Shown: piece after piece, positions 54,630 through 64,000 of the stretch | Layout: each line of letters begins with the position of its first letter | Numbering within the stretch: the stretch's first letter is position 1 | Assembly: GCF_014648295.1 (NCBI RefSeq) | Contig: NZ_BMQV01000020.1 | Coordinates: forward strand, 1-64,000 | Source of the DNA: Shewanella saliphila | GTDB lineage: Bacteria > Pseudomonadota > Gammaproteobacteria > Enterobacterales > Shewanellaceae | DNA length: 64,000 bases | Reading direction: 5' to 3' | Program-made: the position numbers and the translations under genes | The notes under the pieces: generated by a model | The model's database searches: none | What the model saw: only the letters and a program-made list of their open reading frames with translations | Told to the model about the DNA's origin: nothing

Positions 54630-55640
54630 ATGAAAACGTTATTCTCTCCGCCATGGTGGGCTGCAAGCCCGCACGTACAAACGATTTTACCGTTTATTTT
54701 TAAAGTGGCCAAACCAACAACTTTTAGGCAAAGACAAGAGCTGCCTGACGGTGATTTCATTGATTTAGATTGGTTAGGGCAAGCTCAAAACGGCGAGCCT
54801 ATTCTAGTCATTATTCATGGTCTTGAAGGTAACACAGAATCACATTACGCCCGCAGAATGCTTATCGAAGCCAAAAAAGTCAAAATTGCAGCGGTAGTGC
54901 ATCATCACCGAGGATGCTCTGGTGAACCTAATCGTCTAGCTCGTAGTTATCATAGTGGCGATGTTGACGACTTAGCGTATACCTTATCTCAGTTAAAACA
55001 GTATTATCCTGACTCGCCACTTTATGCGGTAGGTTACAGCTTAGGTGGCAACGTGTTGGCTAAATACCAAGGTAGCCAGCAACAACATAGTTTACTTGAA
55101 CGTGCAGTAGTGGTGTCGGCGCCGCTAACATTAGGCGCATGCGCCAAACGCTTAGAAAGTGGATTTTCAACGGTTTATCAGCGTTTTTTAATTAAACGTT
55201 TACAGCGAAAAATGCTCGATAAAATCAATACGGCAGATCTCACAGAGCAAATGCCCATCACCAAAAAACAACTTAACATGCTCAATACATTTTACTTGTT
55301 TGACGACAAAGTGACAGCGCCTTTACACGGGTTTGCTGGAGCCGATGATTATTATCAAAAATCGAGTGGAATTAACTATTTACAACATATCACCAAGCCG
55401 ACGTTAATCATTCATGCTCAAGATGATCCTTTTATGACTGACGATGTGATCCCCAGCAAAGATCAATTATCGCCCATGGTAGAATATGAACTACATCGAT
55501 TTGGTGGACATGTAGGTTTTGTCGCAGGTGGCTGGCCTTGGAAACCGAAATTCTATTTGGAAGATCGGATAATCAACTTCTTACTATCCAGTAACAATAA
55601 TCCAACTCAACACACTACCGAAGAAACACACAAGGAATAA
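54630..55640 (+). CDS. yheT: YheT family alpha/beta hydrolase
   Basis: A 336-residue hydrolase of the YheT/EMB8 family. The oxyanion and nucleophile regions are VIIHGLEGNTESHYARRM near residue 62 and VGYSLGGNVLAKYQG near 133 (Ser nucleophile in GYSLGG). DDPFMTDD near 270 supplies the Asp and GGHVGFV near 294 the His. The substrate is unknown, probably an ester. Followed by yheU and prkB as in E. coli. Confidence 0.9.
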   Translation: MKTLFSPPWWAASPHVQTILPFIFKVAKPTTFRQRQELPDGDFIDLDWLGQAQNGEPILVIIHGLEGNTESHYARRMLIEAKKVKIAAVVHHHRGCSGEPNRLARSYHSGDVDDLAYTLSQLKQYYPDSPLYAVGYSLGGNVLAKYQGSQQQHSLLERAVVVSAPLTLGACAKRLESGFSTVYQRFLIKRLQRKMLDKINTADLTEQMPITKKQLNMLNTFYLFDDKVTAPLHGFAGADDYYQKSSGINYLQHITKPTLIIHAQDDPFMTDDVIPSKDQLSPMVEYELHRFGGHVGFVAGGWPWKPKFYLEDRIINFLLSSNNNPTQHTTEETHKE

Positions 55641-55642
55641 CC

Positions 55643-55891
55643 ATGCTGGTGCCATACGACGCGTTATTGTCATTACCCCAGGAAACGCTGCAAGCCATAA
55701 TAAAAGAATATTTACTGTCGCAGCTTGAAGATGGCAGCTTTAGTGACGTGGATGAGCAGCAACTAGCTAATGCAACAGAACGCTGCAAGCTCGCATTAAA
55801 AAAAGGCGAGTTAGTGGTAGAGTATAGCGAGGACGATGAATCGATTGCGATCCGTCAACGAGAGCATATTTCAGCGAGAGCCGATGATTAG
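55643..55891 (+). CDS. yheU: YheU family protein
   Basis: An 82-residue acidic protein starting MLVPYDALLSLPQETLQAIIKEYLLSQLEDGSFSDVDE, the hallmark of YheU (UPF0270). The function is unknown. It begins 2 bp after the yheT stop, with AAGGA inside the end of yheT, so the two are co-translated. Confidence 0.92.
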   Translation: MLVPYDALLSLPQETLQAIIKEYLLSQLEDGSFSDVDEQQLANATERCKLALKKGELVVEYSEDDESIAIRQREHISARADD

Positions 55892-56032
55892 AATGCATGA
55901 TTAAGCATTCTTTTTATATAAATATTAATATTACGCGTATTATCAGCTGTGAAGAATTGACCCACAGGTCATGATTACCGTATAACTAGTGACTCGATTT
56001 TCTTTGGTGAATCACAAACGTAGGCAAACAAT

Positions 56033-56929
56033 ATGTCAGCAAAACACCCTATTATTGCTGTAACCGGTTCATCTGGTGCTGGCACAACCACTACAACCAC
56101 AGCCTTTACTCACATATTTAGGCAATTAGGTGTTAACGCAGCATTTGTTGAGGGCGATAGCTTTCATCATTTCACCCGCGCAGAAATGGAAGTATTAATC
56201 CGTAAGTCGCAGGCAGAAAATCGTAATATCAGTTATTTTGGCCCTGAAGCCAACAATTTCAAAAAGCTTGAAGAATGCTTTATTAGCTACGGCGAAACCG
56301 GTAATGGCCAAACCCGTAGCTACCTACACACCTTTGATGAAGCCGTACCGTTTAACCAAATGCCAGGTACCTTTACTCAATGGCGTGATCTCCCAGAAAA
56401 CACCGACATGTTGTATTACGAAGGACTACATGGTGGCGTAGTGACTGACGAGGCCAATGTTGCCAAGCATGTCGATCTATTGATTGGTATGGTGCCGATT
56501 GTTAACTTGGAATGGATTCAAAAAATTATTCGTGACACGACTGAACGTGGACATAGCCGTGAAAAAGTCATGGGGTCGATTGTACGCAGCATGGATGATT
56601 ATATTAATCATATGACGCCGCAGTTCTCACGCACTCACATCAACTTCCAACGAGTCCCTACCGTTGATACTTCAAACCCATTTAGCGCCAAAGACATTCC
56701 AAGCCTAGATGAAAGCTTTGTGGTAATTCGTTTTCGTGGCATTAACAATGTCGACTTTCCATATTATCTTAATATGATACAAGGCTCGTTTATGTCGCGG
56801 GTCAATACCTTAGTGGTGCCAGGCGGCAAAATGTCATTGGCAATGGAATTAATCCTGACGCCATTAATTAGAGACTTGTTAGATAAACGGATAAGACTGC
56901 AAAATATCAATGATATCAAGCCTGATTAA
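56033..56929 (+). CDS. prkB: Phosphoribulokinase (PrkB type)
   Basis: A 298-residue P-loop kinase. Walker A is VTGSSGAGTTTT near residue 10-21, with SFHHFTRAEM near 43 and PYYLNMIQGSFMSR in the C-terminal half. It belongs to the proteobacterial phosphoribulokinase group found beside crp in many gammaproteobacteria that lack RuBisCO. The physiological substrate there is unsettled, so Calvin-cycle function should not be assumed. The yheT-yheU-prkB order matches E. coli. Confidence 0.9.
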   Translation: MSAKHPIIAVTGSSGAGTTTTTTAFTHIFRQLGVNAAFVEGDSFHHFTRAEMEVLIRKSQAENRNISYFGPEANNFKKLEECFISYGETGNGQTRSYLHTFDEAVPFNQMPGTFTQWRDLPENTDMLYYEGLHGGVVTDEANVAKHVDLLIGMVPIVNLEWIQKIIRDTTERGHSREKVMGSIVRSMDDYINHMTPQFSRTHINFQRVPTVDTSNPFSAKDIPSLDESFVVIRFRGINNVDFPYYLNMIQGSFMSRVNTLVVPGGKMSLAMELILTPLIRDLLDKRIRLQNINDIKPD

Positions 56930-57101
56930 GCTTGTTTTAAGTGAGTCGCACTAAAATAGTGCTTATCGTTGATTTCAAACGAAATAACGGCAGTTGATGT
57001 GCTTGGGCGCTAATTCCCCCTTTTCTGTTAGCGTGTTAAGCACATCAGCGAATTGACATTAGCCCTTGTAATACTCTCCAACTTCACTGTAATCCACTGC
57101 A

Positions 57102-57887
57102 CTACATCAACGGAATGATTTCTCGATAAGCTTGGTTATTTTGATATTGCTTTAAGCGAAAAATAAATTCATCGCTGCGGGCAATTTCAGGGTTATGTTT
57201 AAGCGCATCAATGGCTTTTTTCTGAGTGTCTATGGCTGCATTAAAGTCGCCGATTTCGGCATATCCTGCCGCTAGATTATCTAATACCGTAGGGTCATTT
57301 TGATTTTTCTCTAGCAGTTTTAACGACATAGATATCGCTCGTGAACCGTCACGATACTCAGCTTCAGGGCATGTGGCCAAAATCCAAGCCACATTACCTA
57401 GCGATATTGCATCACCGGCGGCATTAAATTGCCCCATCGCCTTACCACAATTGCGTACTACGCCATCACCGCCAGCCGAATAAATAAACCCTAAGCGGAA
57501 ATGCGCCCATTTATCACCTTGTTCAGCCATCGATAAATACCACTTTTCAGCCAAAGCTAAGTCCCGCGGAAATAATTTACCTTCAAACGCTAAATCTGCC
57601 ACCGTTTGCTGAGCTTTAATGTGATTTTGCGCTGCAGCTAGGGTAACCCAGGTTAATCCGGCTTCGGTATCTTGGCTGACAAACCGGCCAGACAAGTACA
57701 TTAACCCTAATAAAAATTGCGCGTCAGCATCACCCTGCTTGGCTTTTATTTGAATATGCACCAATTTACTGGCCGCCAGAGACTCCGCGGTAGGCGGAAT
57801 ATAGAATGCTTGAGCCGGTAAACTCAATGCGCTAAACGCCAGTAGGCATGCAGCAGTCCCTATTTGACTCAGTTTTTTCACGCACAC
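57102..57887 (-). CDS. Sel1/TPR repeat protein, exported
   Basis: A 261-residue protein with a signal peptide (about residues 1-27, LPAQA) and Sel1-like repeats. Examples are AQFLLGLMYLSGRFVSQDTEAGLTWVTLAA, VADLAFEGKLFPRDLALAEKWYLSMAE and AHFRLGFIYSAGGDGVVRNCGKAM. The last repeats look TPR-like (VLDNLAAGYAEIGDFNAAIDTQKKAIDAL). Likely a periplasmic scaffold of unknown partner. It is divergent from crp, with a CRP-like site about 15 bp before its start codon. Confidence 0.78.
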   Translation of the reverse strand: MCVKKLSQIGTAACLLAFSALSLPAQAFYIPPTAESLAASKLVHIQIKAKQGDADAQFLLGLMYLSGRFVSQDTEAGLTWVTLAAAQNHIKAQQTVADLAFEGKLFPRDLALAEKWYLSMAEQGDKWAHFRLGFIYSAGGDGVVRNCGKAMGQFNAAGDAISLGNVAWILATCPEAEYRDGSRAISMSLKLLEKNQNDPTVLDNLAAGYAEIGDFNAAIDTQKKAIDALKHNPEIARSDEFIFRLKQYQNNQAYREIIPLM

Positions 57888-58192
57888 CTCTTACAACAAT
57901 TTGTGATATTGATAACATTAACTAACTCGCCTAATCAATTCAATAGACTATCCTTAGAGAAAATAATTCAATAGACTTGAACAATGAGCCAAATAGAATA
58001 AGATAAGGCGAATAAAATAAAAAGCTGACGTTGATCACAAACAAAAGAAATTTAATCAACTGTTTAACAAGTTAATATACACTACTGACACTTTTAAATA
58101 CGATCTCTATCAAAGTTTTTACGATTCGAATCGCGTAAAATGCTTAATTAGACATTACTTACTTTCATTTTTAATCAATCGAGGAACATCGT
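57888..58192. promoter_or_regulatory. Divergent crp promoter region with two CRP-like sites
   Basis: TGTGATATTGATAACA (57902-57917) matches TGTGA-N6-TCACA at 9 of 10 and sits just upstream of the Sel1 gene start. GCTGACGTTGATCACA (58024-58039) matches 8 of 10 and lies about 155 bp before crp. These fit autoregulation by Crp and Crp control of the divergent gene. The rest is AT-rich with no gene. Confidence 0.5.
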
Positions 58193-58828
58193 ATGGCTCT
58201 GATTGGTAAGCCAAAACCTGACCCAACATTAGAATGGTTTCTTTCACATTGTCACATTCATAAGTACCCAGCTAAGAGCACTTTGATCCATGCTGGTGAA
58301 GACTCTGACACTTTATATTACATCGTTAAAGGTTCTGTCGCTGTATTGATCAAAGATGAAGAAGGTAAAGAAATGATTCTTTCATATCTTAACCAAGGCG
58401 ACTTCATCGGCGAGCTAGGCCTATTTGAAGAACAAGCAGAGCGTACTGCTTGGGTTCGCGCTAAACAAGCGTGTGAAATTGCAGAAATTTCGTATAAGAA
58501 ATTTAAGCAATTGATTCAAGTTAACCCAGAAATCTTAATGAAGCTTTCTGCGCAAATGGCATACCGTTTACAAAGCACCAGCCAAAAAGTAGGCGACTTA
58601 GCCTTCTTAGACGTTGCTGGTCGCATTGCACAAACATTGTTGCACCTTGCGAAACAACCTGATGCCATGACTCATCCTGACGGCATGCAGATTAAGATCA
58701 CTCGTCAAGAAATCGGTCAAATCGTGGGTTGTTCACGCGAAACTGTTGGCCGTATTTTAAAAATGCTTGAAGAGCAAAACTTAATCCAGGCACACGGTAA
58801 AACTATCGTGGTTTACGGTACTCGCTAA
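58193..58828 (+). CDS. crp: cAMP receptor protein
   Basis: A 211-residue global regulator; in Shewanella it also governs anaerobic respiration. The cAMP-binding barrel contains [18 protein letters not shown] near residue 72-89. The long dimer helix follows, and the helix-turn-helix [23 protein letters not shown] has a recognition helix with the E. coli Arg-Glu-Arg contacts (SRETVGR). It should therefore read the same DNA site. GAGGA precedes the ATG. Confidence 0.98.
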   Translation: MALIGKPKPDPTLEWFLSHCHIHKYPAKSTLIHAGEDSDTLYYIVKGSVAVLIKDEEGKEMILSYLNQGDFIGELGLFEEQAERTAWVRAKQACEIAEISYKKFKQLIQVNPEILMKLSAQMAYRLQSTSQKVGDLAFLDVAGRIAQTLLHLAKQPDAMTHPDGMQIKITRQEIGQIVGCSRETVGRILKMLEEQNLIQAHGKTIVVYGTR

Positions 58829-58883
58829 ACATGAGTTAAGCTTCAATCATGTCTGCTTCAGCTTGATTTAAGCCAAGATATTT

Positions 58884-58918
58884 AAAGTGGTGTTCATACT
58901 CTGAACGCCACTTTTTTT
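58884..58918 (+). terminator. crp terminator
   Basis: AAAGTGGTGTTC/GAACGCCACTTT stem with one bulge, then seven Ts. It ends only 15 bp before the next start codon. Confidence 0.88.
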
Positions 58919-58932
58919 ATTTGGGAGCGAAC

Positions 58933-59283
58933 ATGAATAGCCTGTTCATCGCCACTATCAACAGCTTAATGGCCATTACCGCTAATCAACAGCATATTCC
59001 TGTTAACGAACTCCCTCTCGATCACGATAAAGTCCAAAAGTTAGTGACATCTGGTAATATACGACCATTAGATGACTATTTAACTTGGGTAGCGCAATAT
59101 TGTGATGGCCAATTAGTGGACGCACAGTTGTTTCAATATCAAGACAAATGGCGTTATGATTTACAATTTAAACTTGCCCAAGGACATGTTATTAACCTGC
59201 AACTAGACGCTGTTAATGGCATGCAAAATCCAATGTCTCAATTACCGAGCGAATGTACCAAACATGAAACTGCTACTCGTTGA
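58933..59283 (+). CDS. Small PepSY-like protein upstream of the two-component pair
   Basis: A 116-residue protein without a clear signal peptide (the first 20 residues are only weakly hydrophobic). The C-terminal WVAQYCDGQLVDAQLFQYQDKWRYDLQFKLAQGHVINLQLDAVNG resembles a PepSY domain. The ATG at 58933 has GGGAGC six bases upstream. Its end overlaps the response-regulator gene by 20 bp, so the three genes form one operon. Such small proteins may modulate the partner kinase (inference). Confidence 0.65.
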   Translation: MNSLFIATINSLMAITANQQHIPVNELPLDHDKVQKLVTSGNIRPLDDYLTWVAQYCDGQLVDAQLFQYQDKWRYDLQFKLAQGHVINLQLDAVNGMQNPMSQLPSECTKHETATR

Positions 59284-59938
59284 AGATAACCCATTATTAG
59301 TTGCCGAACTTGAAAAACAGCTCAAGCAAGCCGGTTATATTACTGATGTAACCGACAAAGCACTCGAAGCAGACTATCTAATGAAAGAAACCACCTATGA
59401 TTGTGTCATTTTAGACATAGGTTTACCTGACGGTAATGGGCTTTCGTTAGTAAGCCAATGGCGTGAGCGCGGAGTCAATACCCCCGTCATCATGTTAACG
59501 GCTCGCAGTCAATGGCATGAAAAAGTTGAAGGCTTTAATGCCGGTGCCGACGACTACTTGGGTAAACCATTTCATGCTCAAGAATTATTGGCTCGCATCC
59601 AAGCCCTTATTCATCGTGCCCATGGCAGAGCAAATTCAGCCTCAAAACAATTATGTTATGGTGGCATTAACCTGGATGAAAACGAGCAAAAAGTCACTGT
59701 CGGCGAACAAGAATATGAGCTTACATCAATGGAATTTAGACTGTTAAAAATCTTTTTAATGTCGCCCAAAAAGCTGTTGTCTAAATCACAGCTTACCGAC
59801 AAGCTATATCAGTTCGATGACGAAAAAGAGAGTAATGTAGTCGAAGTTTACGTGACACATCTTCGTAAAAAGCTAGGTAAAACCACCATCGAAACTCGCC
59901 GCGGCCAAGGGTATATTTTTCACGGTTTAGTCGAATGA
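59264..59938 (+). CDS. OmpR/PhoP-type response regulator
   Basis: A 224-residue regulator. The receiver domain spans residues 1-118, with phospho-acceptor Asp51 in CVILDIGLPDG, the acidic pair in VEDNP, Thr in VIMLTARS and Lys in YLGKPF. The OmpR-type winged-helix effector spans about 130-220 and ends RRGQGYIF. The frame opens at 59216, but the ATG at 59264 gives the standard MKLLLVEDN start. It overlaps the kinase gene by ATGA. Confidence 0.93.
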   Translation: MKLLLVEDNPLLVAELEKQLKQAGYITDVTDKALEADYLMKETTYDCVILDIGLPDGNGLSLVSQWRERGVNTPVIMLTARSQWHEKVEGFNAGADDYLGKPFHAQELLARIQALIHRAHGRANSASKQLCYGGINLDENEQKVTVGEQEYELTSMEFRLLKIFLMSPKKLLSKSQLTDKLYQFDDEKESNVVEVYVTHLRKKLGKTTIETRRGQGYIFHGLVE

Positions 59939-61269
59939 TGTCAATCCGCTTTAAGCTCAGCTTATGGCTGAGTGGTTTAATTATTATTGCCACCTTAATT
60001 GGCCTATTTTTATTTGAGTCAATGTTACGTGATGCTTTTCATGACTCGATTATTAATCGTTTAGAAGAAGATTTAGAACACATTATTATTGCTACTCGCC
60101 TAGACAATGGTGAATTGGTGATAGACCAAAACCAACTATCCAGCTTTTACCGCCCCGCTTATTCAGGACGTTACTTTCAATTAAACCTACCAGACCACAC
60201 CATTCGCTCGCGTTCGTTATGGGATGCCGAGTTACATATCGTAAATCTTGAGGCGCAGCAAAAGCGGGTTTGGCAAGCTAAGGGGCCAAAAAACAACGAT
60301 ATGCAATTATTATCAATTGGTATCGGGGCACCTGATAGTGATAACACAGCAACCCTTACTGTCGCGCAAGATCTCAGTATTGGACGTCGTGTATTTAGTG
60401 AAATATTTGGCACCAAACTGGCGATTAATATTGGCATGCTACTGGCAATGATAGCCGGTATTTTCATTATTTTGCGTCAATCATTTAAGCCGGTAAATCA
60501 AATTCAAGGGGCACTAGCTAAACTGCGTGAAGGCGAGATTGCCTCACTTGAAATTGCCCAAATCCCTGCAGAAATCCGCCCGCTCGCTGAAACCTACAAC
60601 CAATTATTGGAGTACACCGCTAAGCAAATTGAGCGTAGTCGCAATAATTTAGGCAATTTAAGCCATGGATTAAAAACCCCGCTTGCCGTTATGCAGCAAC
60701 AAGTTGAAGCCTTAGGGTTATCTCACCCAGAGGCAGCCATGGCCATGCAGCAGCAATTAGACCTAGTGCATAAAATGATTGAACGTAAACTAGCAGCGGC
60801 GCGCATCACTGGCGATATGCTGCCTGCAGCGCAATTAGCTGTACCCAAAGATTTCGACAGTTTAATTAATACCCTGCATAAAGTGCATCGCCAGCGTGAT
60901 ATTAACTGTGTCGTTATTAATCCAGATAGCATCAGCAGGGTCCCCATTCACCGCGAAGATGGTATGGAGCTATTTGGTAACTTACTCGACAATGCCTTTA
61001 AATGGACCAATACGCAGGTAATAGTGCGCATTAATCAAATGCAAAATGGCGATATAGCATTACAAATTGAAGACGATGGCAATGGCGTGGAGCATGATAA
61101 AATCGCATCGTTAACAGCAAGAGGCGCTCGCTTAGATGAAGCGACAATGGGCCATGGCTTAGGGTTATCTATCGTTAAAGAGATTTGCGAACAATATGGT
61201 TTTAGTTTGCAGTTTAGCCGAAGTGAGACCTTAAACGGACTGAGTGTCACCATCGTCATGGGTCAATAG
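59935..61269 (+). CDS. PhoQ-like sensor histidine kinase
   Basis: A 444-residue membrane kinase. Transmembrane helices lie at about residues 9-27 and 160-180, flanking a roughly 130-residue periplasmic sensor. A HAMP-like linker follows, then the HisKA motif LGNLSHGLKTPLAVM with His244. The ATPase domain has NLLDNAFKW (N box), DDGNGV (G1) and GHGLGLSIV (G2). The SHGLKTPLAVM wording is PhoQ-like. Regulator and kinase start codons overlap, indicating coupled translation. The signal is unknown. Confidence 0.92.
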   Translation: MMSIRFKLSLWLSGLIIIATLIGLFLFESMLRDAFHDSIINRLEEDLEHIIIATRLDNGELVIDQNQLSSFYRPAYSGRYFQLNLPDHTIRSRSLWDAELHIVNLEAQQKRVWQAKGPKNNDMQLLSIGIGAPDSDNTATLTVAQDLSIGRRVFSEIFGTKLAINIGMLLAMIAGIFIILRQSFKPVNQIQGALAKLREGEIASLEIAQIPAEIRPLAETYNQLLEYTAKQIERSRNNLGNLSHGLKTPLAVMQQQVEALGLSHPEAAMAMQQQLDLVHKMIERKLAAARITGDMLPAAQLAVPKDFDSLINTLHKVHRQRDINCVVINPDSISRVPIHREDGMELFGNLLDNAFKWTNTQVIVRINQMQNGDIALQIEDDGNGVEHDKIASLTARGARLDEATMGHGLGLSIVKEICEQYGFSLQFSRSETLNGLSVTIVMGQ

Positions 61270-61302
61270 CCAATCATTATGAAGCAATCGTGATGAACCC
61301 AT

Positions 61303-61340
61303 AAAAAAGACCTGCTTGATTGCTCAAGCAGGTCTTTTTT
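61303..61340. terminator. Bidirectional terminator
   Basis: The stem AAAAAAGACCTGCTTGA/TCAAGCAGGTCTTTTTT serves the kinase gene and the convergent DUF1338 gene. Confidence 0.93.
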
Positions 61341-61352
61341 ATGTAACTGACA

Positions 61353-62153
61353 TTACATCATTGTGTTGGTACTTTCAAAAATCTTATCGGCTGATGCCGC
61401 AACAAAACCGGTATATAGCTTGCCGCTGTCCATTGGGTAACGACGGGCAAACTCGTAAAAGCAACTCGGGATCTCAGCATCACCGTCGGTAAAGTTAACC
61501 ACCACTTTATCGGCCATGGTAGATGACTGCTCTAACAGCACTTCTGGTGTACCTTTAATTTCGCCACCTGACGCATTTAAAACAAACCCTGCCTCTTTTA
61601 GTGCCTGGTTAACATCTTCAATGCGCTCAAATTGCGGTAAATCGTTAATCGATACGGTAAAGTGGTTAGCACGGTAACCTAACGCCGCAACCCAAGCTGC
61701 ATATTCACTCTCAGCTAACAGCGCTTTGTAAGTCGCTTTATCGAGGTTCCAATGACGGCCTGAATAAATAAAGTTATCTGCGGTTGTGTCAGCGACATCA
61801 ACCTGATCAATTAAGCCATGAATGGTTTTTTGCAGCTCTGGGCTAAATTCCTCTACCAACAACTCCGAGAGAAATACTTTCGGTTGAGTTGGGTCTGGGT
61901 GCTCAAAATGCTTAGCGACAAGCTTTTTTTGTTCAAACTTGTAATCACCACTATCAACATAACCAATTGAAGTGAAATGCTCAGCTAACACGCTGAGATT
62001 AACTTTGGCGATATTGAACGTGCGCAGTGCAATATGATCATTAATGATCGCTGCGCCATGCCCCAGTAACTGATGAATTTTCGCCGCTGAGGGTGTCATC
62101 TTTATATAGTCTTGCCACAATTCGGCAAATAAAGCATTAACGTCTGTATGCAT
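61353..62153 (-). CDS. DUF1338 family protein (2-oxoadipate dioxygenase/decarboxylase-like)
   Basis: A 266-residue member of DUF1338. Family members such as HglS/YdcJ are iron-dependent and convert 2-oxoadipate to 2-hydroxyglutarate. Candidate metal ligands are the His in DHIALRTFN near residue 40, the His in GYRANHFTVSINDLPQ near 180 and the Glu in CFYEFARRYP near 242. The frame opens at 62207, but the ATG at 62153 has AAGGA. It lies downstream of astD, so it may act on an amino-acid-derived 2-oxoacid. Confidence 0.85.
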   Translation of the reverse strand: MHTDVNALFAELWQDYIKMTPSAAKIHQLLGHGAAIINDHIALRTFNIAKVNLSVLAEHFTSIGYVDSGDYKFEQKKLVAKHFEHPDPTQPKVFLSELLVEEFSPELQKTIHGLIDQVDVADTTADNFIYSGRHWNLDKATYKALLAESEYAAWVAALGYRANHFTVSINDLPQFERIEDVNQALKEAGFVLNASGGEIKGTPEVLLEQSSTMADKVVVNFTDGDAEIPSCFYEFARRYPMDSGKLYTGFVAASADKIFESTNTMM

Positions 62154-62224
62154 GGTTAAATCCTTGTAAATAAGGCTAGCGAGAATACACTCGCCAGCAC
62201 GGATCATGCGATGGACTTATCAGG

Positions 62225-63688
<1,464 letters not shown>

Positions 63689-63694
63689 TTACTC

Positions 63695-64000
63695 CTACAT
63701 TGCTAAAACACGAATTTGTTCGCCATCGCTAACCAGTAAACCGGCTGCAATTTCAGGGCTAAGAACAACATCGTCGTGTTCATCAGAGACCAACAGTTTG
63801 GCAGCTGATGCACGATAATCAGCCAACGACGTGTTGGAAAAAATAAAATGATGATCTGCGTGTGGCATTTTGCCAATCGACACCGTGAGTAAGCGGCTTT
63901 TTTTAACCGAGCGGATTTCGCTCAAAGCGCATTCAACGGTTGGACCACCATCAAAAATATCGACGTAATTACGGAACTTAAAGCCTTCGGCTTGTAATAA
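63695..64000 (-). CDS. astA: Arginine N-succinyltransferase, C-terminal part
   Basis: The last 101 residues of AstA. The open frame runs to the window edge and reads EGFKFRNYVDIFDGGPTVEC through to GEQIRVLAM. YVDIFDGGPTVEC is the family signature. AstA succinylates arginine in the first step of the AST pathway. The N-terminal two thirds lie beyond 64000. Confidence 0.93.
   Translation of the reverse strand, partial: LLQAEGFKFRNYVDIFDGGPTVECALSEIRSVKKSRLLTVSIGKMPHADHHFIFSNTSLADYRASAAKLLVSDEHDDVVLSPEIAAGLLVSDGEQIRVLAM

Overview
The window is a contiguous piece of a gammaproteobacterial chromosome, almost certainly a Shewanella. Support comes from E. coli-like housekeeping blocks (thpR-sfsA-dksA-gluQ-pcnB-folK-panBC; yheT-yheU-prkB near crp), a Crp whose recognition helix matches the enterobacterial one, an astA-astD-DUF1338 arginine-catabolism run, a DUF3081 protein, many c-di-GMP proteins and moderate GC. 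The genus is inferred from protein resemblance and gene order; no database was searched. I see no CRISPR array, tRNA, rRNA, prophage or complete transposon.

Layout. 1-170: probable 5' end of a group II intron abutting the mdh terminator. 171-5946: mdh, a GNAT acetyltransferase, an endonuclease/exonuclease/phosphatase protein, a CIA30 protein, a HAD phosphatase, a small Trp-rich protein and a Sel1 protein. 6117-8880: MarR-HlyD-DUF2955 efflux operon with a two-palindrome operator on its promoter. 8935-13100: nitric-oxide detoxification unit (quinol NO reductase and NorR) with three NorR boxes plus a sigma-54-like element before the reductase, and one more box before norR. 13231-21856: L,D-transpeptidase, bactofilin, ZapE, DUF3081, SbtA-like permease, GAF-GGDEF protein and glnE.

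21890-27932 is the most intriguing block. A lipoprotein, a DUF350 membrane protein and a membrane-anchored aminopropyltransferase-like protein are followed by DUF2170, PspA, DUF2491 and a small tandem ribbon-helix-helix-like protein. Both transcription units have the same 13-bp palindrome (GACATAWTATGTC) next to an extended -10, so they look like one envelope-stress/polyamine regulon with its regulator encoded in the cluster.

27981-44587: potassium channel, PBP1B, HrpB, a GGDEF-EAL protein, a frameshifted thpR, pepB, sfsA, dksA behind a stringent-type promoter, gluQ, pcnB starting at a non-canonical AUU codon, folK, panB and panC. 45036-48342: a DUF4124-like protein, YheV, the ABC-F ATPase YheS and a TIGR02444 protein. 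48426-54598: an apparent accessory block that reads as alkyl-sulfate/fatty-alcohol metabolism: an outer-membrane barrel, an alkylsulfatase-like metallo-hydrolase with altered metal ligands, a LysR regulator, a GMC alcohol oxidase and its Tat partner, with a PsrA-like palindrome. 54630-64000: yheT, yheU, prkB, a Sel1 protein, crp, a PepSY-like protein with a PhoPQ-like two-component system, and the arginine succinyltransferase genes running off the right edge.
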